In this document: positions 54,575 to 63,249 of the stretch, in pieces | Position numbering within the stretch: position 1 is the first letter of the stretch | How the letters are laid out: the number at the start of each line of letters is the position of its first letter | From: Heligmosomoides polygyrus polygyrus | Lineage: Eukaryota > Nematoda > Chromadorea > Rhabditida > Heligmosomidae | Direction: 5' to 3' | Assembly (NCBI GenBank): GCA_947396885.1 | Contig: OX377206.1 | Span: 13,701,466 to 13,765,465, forward strand | Length of the DNA stretch: 64,000 bases | Translations under genes and position numbers: made by a program | The notes under the pieces: generated by a model | The model's input: the letters and a program-made list of their open reading frames with translations, nothing else | Database searches by the model: none | What the model was told of the DNA's origin: nothing

Positions 54575-55304
54575 TTCGCGTCATATATTCACGAGGAATT
54601 CGCCTACTTAAAGGGTCCAGCCGGGTTGGGGGTATCCAGCAGGAACTCCAGGATCAATACTCATCAACAACTAAACCCGCGGTATGCGATAAGGCAGGGT
54701 GCATAGTTCCATCGCCGCGATACCTGGATGAGGGGTACTTAGCGGGCTGGTGCCATCTCCAAGATTGCACAGAACTAGGCAAGGGAATGAACTCCGGGTC
54801 TGATTGATCTAACATACCCGCTTTAGCCCTCGTCTATAGTAGCGCCACTGCGTGTTCTTTGCAGTTGTTTTCGTTGTATCGTTTGCAGGTGTACCCGTGC
54901 TTCGCTTCCCAATGTTGCGGTCCTTGTTGATCCCTTCGTTTTCTTCTCAGTTTCAGCACAAACATTTTCGAACTTCCCCATTACTATTGGTGGCTCGCTG
55001 GTTTCCAAAAGAACATGGATAACGTCCAGTTAACAAACGTGTTCGCTGAACAGTTTGCCGAGAAAACCGTACTCAGAGCACGAGGTCGCAAGCCCAGTGC
55101 AGCGAGAATAAGGTTGTTGTTTTTTTTTTTTCAAGCTCAGTTTTAGCACTTTACTGTAGTATCCATTTTTGTCATTTTGTGCTTGGCCAATGCTATCTCG
55201 GAAAAATTTAACTTGGCAGTTATTTTCTCACAATTTCATGAAATAATTCAAAGAATGAAGAAGCGTCGGTTACCTTATCCTGTTTCTCCGCGTGTCCAGC
55301 TTCA

Positions 55305-55329
55305 GGCTCCGCCCACTAGGCTATATAAG
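55305..55329 (+). promoter_or_regulatory. GC-box/TATA module of unit A
   Basis: GGCTCCGCCCAC and TATATAAG with the same spacing as at 816-840, followed by GCGCGCGGCGCGG and then by ACCCAGAACCTGGGGAAA (55377), which is conserved at 888, 51445 and 61955. Confidence 0.5.
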
Positions 55330-56081
55330 CGCGCGGCGCGGCCCTCACCTTAGTGAACGGTAGCTCCATAAGGCACCCAGAACCTGGGGAAATTTCCACT
55401 AGGTCGATCGAGAGAGAAGATGGCGGTAGTGGCCGCCCTTCTTGTGGCTAAAGTTCCTACTCTAGATCTTAGACTCCATCGTCGATTCTAAAAGCAACCG
55501 CAATACTCCCGCGAAGACATGCTTCGGCTTAAACTGCCCTGGCGAGGAACAGCTCAGTTTAAGGAAGATTGTGTTGCAAGGAAAGCCTAGCGTCGTGAAC
55601 ACCGCTTCGGACGTAGTTTTGAATAAATGGAGTATGTGTATCAATTCCTTTCCCCTGTGTCGTAATCCGGTTTCGAAGCATTCTTGAGCTCTTCAGTTTC
55701 GTCTACAGTTTTTTAGCAGGAAAATCTCTCACACCCCTACTGTTAGTGACGAGTCGCAGGCTTGCAGTAGAACGTAGATCACTTCAAGTTAGAAGCGAAT
55801 AGGCGAATCGATATCGGCGAATTGGCCTTGCTCGGTGTCTGCGACGTTGGCGACACATTCTTTATCCACATTTTTTGTTCCCGTTTTTCAAGAAGCCGTT
55901 GGATGTGTTTGTTGAACAGTATGCTGGGTAGAGTGCAGGTCCAGTTCTTCACAGAGAATATAGCCTTGCCTTTTCAACCTCACTTTTAACACTCTACGGC
56001 AGTCTTCAGTTTTGGCATACTGCCATTGGTCAACAGTAAGCTGGGAAATTTTAGCTTAGCAATGCTACTCCCACTATTTAA

Positions 56082-56656
56082 CCCATTGACGAGCACGAGA
56101 GAATTCGCGTGTGTGCTGCAATCACTACTTCACAATATTCCAAATGAAACTCCCTCTTAATGGATTTAGAAAGGCTCTGAAAGCAGGACGTAGAAGAAGT
56201 ATTTGCTGCTATAAGAAAGTCAGCAAAGAAAAAAGGCGCAGGTTCGCCACGAATCGTCCAGAGAAGGTGACCACACGATGTAGCAAGTGTTTGAAGTATT
56301 TTAGTCTAGATTGCTCTCAAAATTTTTACAAGAAATGTCGCCAGTTCTTTTGTGCACAACCATTTTTGTAAAATGTGAGAAGGAGTTTGTGAATAGTATC
56401 GATTTTTGCGAAGCTTGAATAGTGTGTAGTGTTGATTATTTGTTTCTATCAATGCTTAGTAGTAAATAACTCCCGGACCACTGTGCAGATAGCATTGGTA
56501 GGATCCAACATACTTAATAAATACTAGTAGACTATGAAAAAGCGAGAAATGGGCCGCAGCGAACCCGTTTTATAACCGCGGAACAAAATCGGCCCGCGCG
56601 GTCCCACGCAACAGAAAAACTGCGACCCAGAATCGACCCGCGCGGTCTTCAATGGG
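56082..56656 (+). mobile_element. piggyBac-type remnant
   Basis: 575 bp between TTAA duplications (56078-56081, 56657-56660). Terminal repeats CCCATTGA at both ends. Near the right end two copies of CCCGCGCGGTC occur. It carries the C-terminal end of a transposase (56111-56371). The left arm near 1938 has the unoccupied equivalent. All three signs (TTAA, CCC termini, Cys-rich tail) agree with piggyBac. Confidence 0.8.
56111..56371 (+). pseudogene. piggyBac transposase C-terminal fragment
   Basis: Contains RRRSICCYKKVSKEKRRRFA and TTRCSKCLKYFSLDCSQNFY, resembling the Cys-rich RING/PHD-like domain that ends piggyBac transposases. The catalytic DDD core is absent. ATG at 56111 is probably not the original start. 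Confidence 0.55.
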
Positions 56657-56954
56657 TTAATAAAATAATTTCATGAGGTGAGCCAGTGTCGGCCACAACT
56701 TTTGTGATCATCTACGTACATAGCGTGAGGCTCCGCCCACTGGACTATGTAAGCCCACCGCGAGGTCAGAGCCACATTGCAGAGTTCATCTACGGGAAAC
56801 ATTGAACTGCCGGGAAGGGAGCTTAAAATACATTTCTAAAAAAGGGTAGGGACGTGTTACGCTGACTGTCGGTTTGAGGGAGCTACCGTGTAAGTTGTTG
56901 TAGTGAGCTCGGCTATATCCCATGAATGGTAAAATATGTAAAAGACAAAAGGAT

Positions 56955-57188
56955 AGTGTACGGCGTCATTCAATCCCTTTTGATATGCATTTGATATTTA
57001 GCCTATACAAGGACTAGCAGTGGCCATTCGATAAACAATTCAGTGAAAAATTCTCCCCAAACAAGTCTGGCACCGAACCACCGGCACAGGAGGGATGGAA
57101 AGGTTGATTGGCCTGGGCGGGGAATCCGAGCCGGAAAATGGTATCGGGTGCACGCGACTGCCGGCCCTCCGACTGCGCTACACGCGCC
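56955..57188 (-). repeat. SINE copy
   Basis: Minus-strand copy with head at 57188 (GGGCGCGTGTAGCGCAGTCG) directly followed, on the plus strand, by the microsatellite at 57189. Confidence 0.55.
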
Positions 57189-57192
57189 CAAA

Positions 57193-57255
<63 letters not shown>

Positions 57256-57256
57256 A
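57189..57256 (+). repeat. (AAAT)n microsatellite
   Basis: About 16 uninterrupted AAAT units. It separates the SINE copy from the dispersed repeat that is shared with 25340-25640. Confidence 0.95.
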
Positions 57257-58059
57257 ATACTTTTCGAATCCATTTAGAAACTTTTCTAAACAAACTCGAT
57301 GCTTCTGAAATCAAAGTGAGCGTCTTCTAAGTCGAAACGATCTTTTTACGTCATCTCACAACAACAGATTCTCCAAAGCGAATAATTTTTTGTTCAAAAA
57401 AATTTGAAACTTTCTAATTTTTTTAGTTAAGCTGCCTGATTCGTCTTATAAAATTGATGTTGTTTTGAGAGAAAATAATTATTTTAATTTTATAGGAGTG
57501 CTGACTCAGTTGGCCTGGGCGGGAAACCCGAACCAAAAACATGGTATCAGGTCCACGCGACTGCCGGCACCTCCTCAGTTTGCGCTCCAGGCGTAAGTGG
57601 AGTTAAGTGTGATAATTGGTGTTGAGCAAGCAAAAACGGGGCTTGGTCAGCCGTGTGCCAAATGCCAAATGCCAGAAGGTGACTTCTAGGAGTTAAGTAT
57701 GGGACCTCCTTAGGTATATAATCCACTTCTAACACGTGTATTCTCAATGGTGTACACTTGGTGCCTGACCTCGACAACGTTTCCCCTAACTTCTGACGTT
57801 TCGCACATGACTTGTGGTACAGGTAATTTTTAGGAGTTGTGTTACTTCTGTCATCCGGTGTGTCACTATATAGACACGAGGCTTATATGTAAGGACTTAT
57901 CCGAAACGTAATTCTCTGGTTCTCTGGTGGGCAAGGTCGGAAACTGCGTGGTCCTTCGTGGCAGCTAGCGAGACGCGTTCGTGGATGCAGAGGTGTTAAC
58001 GCGTTGATTGAAATTTTTCGGGACACCCAAAAAATGAATTCGTGACTCCATTACGATTA

Positions 58060-58128
58060 CGGTCAGGAGGTACACCCTCCCCCCCCCCCCCCCCCAGCAG
58101 GGGGCGGGTGTACCTCCTGACCGTCCGA
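58060..58128. mobile_element. Palindromic MITE with C tract
   Basis: CGGTCAGGAGGTACACCC and its inverse surround a run of Cs, matching the ends of 7131-7371 and 35652-35880. Confidence 0.5.
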
Positions 58129-58260
58129 CACACACAGCGAATGTAAATGCAGTCCTATCTCCTTCCGATTACAGATTCTGGTCTTGTTATCCTCCGAATT
58201 GGGCAACGGAGGGAACTCTAGGCTGAAGGCAATTTTAACACGTGTATGCTGGAAGTATGC

Positions 58261-58706
58261 CCCCAGTCTTATACCCCGCATACCGCGGGTTTCGTTGTTG
58301 ATGGGTATTGATCCTGGGATTCCTGCTGGATGCGCCCCAACCCGGCTGGGTGAAGACCCAGGTAGACGAATCCCTCGTGATTAGATGACGTGAAATGGCA
58401 GTTCGGTGTTCCGAAATTAGCTGCGTCGACATTGAACGAAGTAGACGATTCGGGGAAAGTGACCGATGACATTCGCACAACCGACGATGACTCATGATGT
58501 TCTTCCGGAGGATGTGCACCGCCAACCACGCCCGTCGTGAAGGTGACAGCGCCTCGGCAAACGAGGCTGACATTTGGTTTTTTTGTGAAATGATGAGCAT
58601 TGGAAAAGGCACAAAAACGCGTTCGATCACCACTGTCTCTTTGTTGCCGTAGATGGCAGGCTTTACCTTCTTCATTAATTGTTGAGCAAATAAGTCGCGC
58701 ATTCAT
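58261..58706 (-). CDS. Unit A ORF 'NARLICSTINEEGK', intact copy
   Basis: Minus frame open for about 146 codons: MNARLICSTINEEGKACHLR, TKKPNVSLVCRGAVTFTTGV, GGAHPPEEHHESSSVVRMSS, TSFNVDAANFGTPNCHF and RIQQESQDQYPSTTKPAVCG. Relative to 45738-46156 many changes are synonymous in this frame, which suggests past protein constraint. No signal peptide or known domain; low complexity in Ser, Thr and His. A neighbouring frame (NKETVVIERVFVPFPML) is also open for 50 codons. Confidence 0.4.
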
Positions 58707-58780
58707 AGATGATTTAACTGAGGCCTAGCCTGAGCAGAGTTTCGAAAATGACCTTCCATCTCTGTCTGTTTAACCCCCTT

Positions 58781-59095
58781 TCATACATATACACCATTTG
58801 CACGCCGAATTGGACACTTTTCAAACCAAAATTCGACCTGTTTCACCTCAAATTGGACACTCTCGTAAGCTAGCCTAAGAATCTTGTGATAAACCCGAAC
58901 TTCTTCCAAATCAAAACGAGTTTCATACAGGATAAGGGACAGACTCACCGAGATGGCTAGCATATTTTGTAAGGAATGCTTCTGGAAAGGACTAGCAGAG
59001 CCAACAGCGATCCTATTTCTCTTGAACGTTGATGCTACATAGATGTACACTCGACCGTAGACGTAGTAGCTTAATGCCGCTGCGATTCCACTTAA
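58781..59095 (-). CDS. Unit A ORF 'VLSGIAAAL', third copy
   Basis: Minus frame from about 59095 carries LSGIAAALSYYVYGRVYIYV, ASTFKRNRIAVGSASP and LSLILYETRFDLEEVRVYHK and then runs on into 21-mer-related sequence. It adjoins the tRNA-like repeat that begins at 59105. Confidence 0.35.
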   Translation of the reverse strand, partial: LSGIAAALSYYVYGRVYIYVASTFKRNRIAVGSASPFQKHSLQNMLAISVSLSLILYETRFDLEEVRVYHKILRLAYESVQFEVKQVEFWFEKCPIRRANGVYV

Positions 59096-59104
59096 AGGGA
59101 AGCC

Positions 59105-59490
59105 CCATGAACTTCCCCCAAAGGTTCTCAACGTGACCTATATGGTCTTGTAGAGCATCGGACTTGGATCATAGAACTGTGCTTCTTTTTTGCTACGGGC
59201 CACTGGGTAGTCCGAAAATGGCAAAAAAAGGTACCGCTTCAGGACAGGCTGATAAGGCAAAAGTGTCACTTGCGAAGGTCCTGACGTGCTGTGAGTTTAA
59301 CTTACAAAAGGTTTGGAGCTCAAATAAAAGTTTGATTACAGTAGTATGATAGTTTGCGACGTTTCCTAGACGAAGCTGCAGTGTACATTCAAGTGATTTA
59401 TTCGCCGCCGTCTGCGGCAGCGACTGGATGGCCGAGTGGATGGCGAGGCGAACTTAGGGGAGAGGGGTGGAGAGTTCGATTCCGGGGGTG
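59105..59490 (+). repeat. Copy of the 31585 arm with tRNA-like segment
   Basis: Collinear with 31590-31965, ending with GGCCGAGTGGATGGCGAG and AGAGTTCGATTCCGGG, the diverged tRNA-like part. No inverted partner lies nearby, so this is a solo arm. Confidence 0.55.
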
Positions 59491-59508
59491 GGGTTTCTAC
59501 GTCCCTAG

Positions 59509-59761
59509 GTGACCAGTCCGGTAGGGTACGTTCTGCGTGGAGAAGAAGACAGCGTCCGCAAGATAGGCCTTAACTTCGAGGTAATAGATAAGCGGCCTAG
59601 AGGGCGCCCGAAGCAGCGCTGGGCTGATACGTTACATACGGACTTGAAAGTAGCTGGTGTCCACCCCGATCTAGCGCTGGATCGGGAAAGGTGGCGTCAT
59701 GACACCAGAATAGCGGACCCCGCCACGAAGCGGGACAAACGCTGAAGAAGAAGAAGAAGAA
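59509..59761 (+). pseudogene. Non-LTR retrotransposon 3' end with (GAA)n tail
   Basis: Reads VGYVLRGEEDSVRKIGL, then KRPRGRPKQRWADTLHTDLK and AGVHPDLALDRERWRHDTRI, the conserved C terminus of nematode RTE-like ORF2 proteins, with stop at 59743. A (GAA) tail follows at 59746-59761. The copy is 5'-truncated. Identification is from remembered family motifs. Confidence 0.65.
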
Positions 59762-60666
59762 GGGGGGGGGGGGCAAAAGTAATGAGACAAAATGAAAAAA
59801 TCTTTATCTCTTTAAAACTCAATTACAGTTCAACGGTGCTGAGGAATGTATTTGCCATTAAAGGCAAGGGCTTTGCTGCCATCGCTCAGCCAACTTCCTG
59901 ATCCCATCCTTCCAGAACTGTTTGGGCCTGGTGTTGATAAACTGCTCGATATGGTTGTCAAGGACTGCTTGGGTTCTTGTGTCCCTTCCGACTAGGAAGT
60001 CCTGTAGGCTCAAGTAGTAGTGGTAGTCGCATGGAGAGATGTCCAGCGAATATGGTGGGTGAGGCATGTGAACGTAGCCCAGCTGGCCAATCTTATCCGT
60101 GCTTACTTGTTCCCGATGGGGTGCGGCGTTGTCGAAGAGGAGAACCTTCTTGAAGCGCTGCAAATGAATAAGAGCGAGTCGCCCGCCCATCTTCTCTATT
60201 TCGTTCACCATGGCCTTGGAATTCATCTTAGTGCTCTTGGGAAACAGCTTCCAGTAAACCGATCCATGGGCGCAGACCCAAAAGCTCCAAAGGTGCCTAT
60301 CGCCGTGAACATCTCGTCGAACGAAGGTCGGTAACAGGTCACCAGGCCTCACCCAGATTCGCTGCTTGGCAGGGTTAAGGTAGAAGACGTACTTCTCATT
60401 TTGCGTGAATATTGAGCCCATGCTGCTCGGGGTTGGGAATTGGGCGAGATTTGCGCGACACAGGTCGACTCGTCAGACTGGGGTTTCGGCATGAGACAGG
60501 CTGGGGTTTTTGGCATGCTTCTGGAAAGGGCGGAAGTGGTAACTTTTCAGATGGGCTTCAGTAATTAGCATACAAACATACAAATACTACAAGCACGAAA
60601 CCAGACTCCAGCCACGAGATATATGGACACGGCCTGAGGTGTCTCATTACTTTTGCCCCCCCCCCC
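59762..60666. mobile_element. Mariner-type element with G-tract termini
   Basis: Ends GGGGGCAAAAGTAATGAGAC (59769-59788) and its inverse GTCTCATTACTTTTGCCCCC (60641-60660), each extended by G or C runs. It is about 900 bp, too short for a full mariner. No TA duplication can be read at the homopolymer borders. Confidence 0.65.
59858..60421 (-). pseudogene. Mariner transposase, N-terminally truncated
   Basis: 187 codons of the catalytic region: EKYVFYLNPAKQRIWVRPGD, RRDVHGDRHLWSFWVCAHGS, LLFDNAAPHREQVSTDKIGQ and HPPYSLDISPCDYHYYLSLQ. Aspartates two and three are 34 residues apart (DD34D). Where the family has an Asp before EK the protein has Asn (QNEK), so the first catalytic residue appears lost, as is the DNA-binding half. 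The frame is otherwise open and the C terminus (AERWQQ) is complete. Confidence 0.7.
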
Positions 60667-60713
60667 TCTAATAGCTTGCAGCAGCTTATCAATGACTAGT
60701 TTAAGACGATCTA

Positions 60714-61631
60714 CAGGGTGCGTAAAAAGTATTGACGCACTAAACGTAAACGTTAGAAATAGCAACACATCATAAAATTCAACAAGTTGATATACAAAAT
60801 GTCGACATTGATCTAGCGAACAGAATAGCGTCACTTGTATTTTATATGGGCTTCTTGCTGCCAATGAAGGGGCGAAGACGACGAGGAAAGGCATCGACCG
60901 TGCGCCGCAAGTAGTCCACGTCGACTTCGTTCTATGCTTTCACCTTCAGTGACTTGATACTTCTGTGCATTCAACTTGTAAAAGTGCTACACACTCTTGA
61001 AGGACATCTAAAGTGCTAATTCTGACGGAAGGCTCGCTACAAGGGAGGCGCATTCGGCCAGTATCATGGTTTGTGCATTCATCACAGGCGCCTCTCGTTT
61101 TCATGGATACAGCAGTGAAGATAGATCAGTAGAACTATCTGTATTGATGTCTTAAAGAAGCAACTGGTTTCTTTGCTCGAATTCCACCTCGAGAGTAGGC
61201 CGTATGTCTTCCAGCAGGATTCGACTCTTGCGCAGAGTCGAGGATTGTTCTGGATTGGTCATCACAACTTGAAGGACTTCATTTCGGCAGAGGAATGGCC
61301 TTCGTATAGACCGGATTCGAATCCGCTGAATTACTCTATATGAGAAATTTTGGAGAGCAAGGATTCCGCTACTTCCCACAAAGGTATGAAGTTAGTGAAG
61401 GATGATCTGCTCAAAGTATGGAAAGAAATTCGCGTGGACTACTAGCGGCGCACCGTCGATACCTTTCCTCGGCATCTTCGCCCCTGCATTCGCAGCAAAG
61501 AAGCCCATATAAAATACAAGTGATGCTATTCTGCTCGCTAGATCATTGCTGACATTTTGTATATAAACTTTTTAAATTTTATAGTGTATTGTTATTTCTA
61601 ATTAGTGCGTCAATACTTTTTACGCACCCTG
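60714..61631. mobile_element. Fold-back derivative of maT
   Basis: 918 bp with TA on both sides (60712-60713, 61632-61633) and the same CAGGGTGCGTAAAAAGTATT termini as 41681-42996. The left 245 bp and the right 240 bp are inverted copies of the same transposase 3' end, so the original 5' half has been replaced by a second 3' end. The unpaired middle encodes transposase remnants on the plus strand. Confidence 0.75.
61020..61520 (+). pseudogene. maT transposase remnant
   Basis: Plus strand in broken frames: HLESRPYVFQQDSTLA, NLKDFISAEEWPSYRPDSNP and RRTVDTFPRHLRPCIRSKEA, matching the C-terminal half of 41798-42832. The third aspartate is replaced (SNPLN) and stops are present. Confidence 0.6.
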
Positions 61632-61639
61632 TATTACCT

Positions 61640-62440
61640 GCATGCAGCTTGCAAGTTACTTGTTCAAAATTTTCTGACATACACATACTCCATTCATTCA
61701 AACCTACGCCTGAAATGGCGTCCACGGGCGCTAGATTTTCCTTGCAACAAAATCTTCCCTAAACTGATGCCGCTACCGCCAGTTCAATTTATGCCGAAGC
61801 ATGTCTTCGCAGGAGTATTGCATTTGTTTTGGTAGAACCGACGATGGAGTTTTGGAACTAAAGCAGAAAATTAGTCCCCAGGAACAGCGTTTGCCATCGT
61901 CCTTCTATCGTCGCCGTCCACCCGCGAGCGCTTCTGTTGAAATTTTTCCCAGGTTCTGGGTGCATCCAGCCGATTATACGGAGGGAATGTGGATGACTGC
62001 GCCGCGCACTTAATATAGCCTAGTGGGCGGAGCCTGAAGCTGGACACGCGGAGAAACAGGATAAGGTAACCGACGCTTCTTCATTCTTTGAATTATTTTA
62101 TGAAACTGTGAGAAAATAATTGCCAGACTAAATTTTCCCGAGATAGCACTGGCCAAACACTGTATGACAAAAATGGATACTACAGTAAATTGCTAGAATT
62201 GAGCTTGAAAAAAAAAACTTTATTCTCGTTGGAGTACACTGGGCTTCCGACGGCGTACTCTGAGTACGGTTTTCTCAGCAAACTGTTCAGCGATCAGATC
62301 TGTTAGCTGGAAGTTATCCATATTCCTTTGGAAACCAGCGAGCCACCAGTAGTAATGGGAATGTTCGAAAATGTTTGTGCTGAAACTGCGAAGAAAACGA
62401 AGGGATCAATAAAGGCCGCAACATCGGAAAACGTGGCGCG
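61640..62440 (-). repeat. Unit A copy, reverse
   Basis: Contains the ORF remnant (61680-61770), ACCCAGAACCTGGG-related sequence (61955), the GC-box module with a damaged TATA (62009-62034) and the AATAAA-ended exon with MDNFQL (62220-62320). It ends near 62440, where non-repetitive, gene-like DNA begins. Confidence 0.6.
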
Positions 62441-62536
62441 GGTACACCTGCCGTTTTAAATTTTGTGAGAACATTGCTATAGCCACAGTGCCTTTCAGAC
62501 TTGTTTAGTTAAGCTCTTTTGATTTCATTGTTTCAG

Positions 62537-62747
62537 GTCACGTGAAGCATCTAGCTCTCCTAGCCACTGGTCAGGCACCGGATGTTTACGTGAATACTTT
62601 CGTCCCGATCATCTCACCAAACGGAAGACCCAGGTGGTGAAAGCGAGTCAAAATCCGACCTTCAACGGAGGGGTGAGGCGGTGTCTATTCTTGTTCAGCG
62701 TTGTTCTAGGCGTTGAGGTGTTGGATATGCAGCTCTACTCTGGTTTA
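62537..62747 (+). CDS. C2-domain-like exon (possible frameshift)
   Basis: Acceptor TTTCAG (62531-62536), donor GTTAGT (62748). In one frame it reads REYFRPDHLTKRKTQVVKAS, QNPTFNGG and VEVLDMQLYSGL, the KRKTxVVKxSxNPTFN and LxLxV features of a C2 domain. The preceding strand of a C2 fold appears in the adjacent frame (HVKHLALLATGQAPDVYVNT), so a 1-base change near 62600 probably separates them. C2 domains bind phospholipids, often with calcium. The exact protein family is not determined. Confidence 0.5.
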
Positions 62748-63074
62748 GTTAGTTTCTTTGAAGTCGTGTATAGAAATATGTTATGGTGAAAGGAACGTGG
62801 AAGCGTAATGTGATTGGATTTGTTGGCATTGCTGTCTAAAATCTCAGGATTCGAATCCACGCAAGAAACGTTTTGCTTCTCACATCTAAGAAGATATGTT
62901 TTCGTTGACTTTGATGATGATTTTAAACGTCAAAATTAACTTTTCTGGCAGTAATGCTTTGGTCTTTTAATCGGTGTTTTCGTTTATTAATGAATATCGG
63001 TTCAAGGGTCTGGTTCTGCGCAGACCTCACGATCCATGTGTAGTCCGTCAACACAATATTCTTTCTTTGTGTAG

Positions 63075-63153
63075 GTGTACTGCGACATAGTGGGTAGCGA
63101 CCATGTGCTGTCGACGCGTGCTGGAAGAGTCGGTGTGGAATTCTTGAGGCCTG
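63075..63153 (+). CDS. C2-domain-like exon 2
   Basis: After the acceptor TTTGTGTAG the frame VYCDIVGSDHVLSTRAGRVG, VEFLRP resembles the end of a C2 domain (the DxVGxDxxLGRV pattern). It joins exon 1 in phase 0 and ends with one base before the donor GTGGAT. Confidence 0.45.
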
Positions 63154-63199
63154 GTGGATAACAACGAGCTGTATGTATCTCCTGTACATTCGTCTTCAG

Positions 63200-63249
63200 A
63201 AGCTGAAGAATCGGCCGAAAGACAGAAAAGGCAATCGGGTACTGGAGGG
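63200..63249 (+). CDS. C2-gene exon 3
   Basis: The 46-nt intron 63154-63199 (GTGGAT to CTTCAG) restores the frame exactly, giving EAEESAERQKRQSGTGG up to a GTGGTT donor. Introns this short are common in nematodes. Acidic/basic linker; the gene should continue beyond 63249, but no further exon was recognised before 64000. Confidence 0.45.

Larger units (their letters stand above)
51480..54720 (-). repeat. Unit A copy, interrupted by a MULE-like element
   Basis: Contains, from right to left on the minus strand, the AATAAA-ended exon (51700-51850) and a complete promoter module (CCAAT near 51636, GC box 51510-51521, TATATAAG 51497-51504). On the plus strand lie the two conserved ORFs (52162-52419; 52582-52743 continued at 54193-54720). 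Confidence 0.6.
54830..56800 (+). repeat. Unit A copy, forward, with piggyBac insertion
   Basis: Matches about 543-2110 of the left arm: exon with MDNVQL (from 55016), AATAAA (near 55110), CCAAT (55189), GC-box/TATA (55305-55329), the 55460-55640 ORF remnant and the second GC-box module (56729-56753). The sequence around 56078 is split by the piggyBac remnant. Confidence 0.65.

Noticed and set aside
57003..57314. 103-aa ORF with a run of LFIYLFIY
   Set aside because: It is the AAAT microsatellite plus SINE read on the minus strand.
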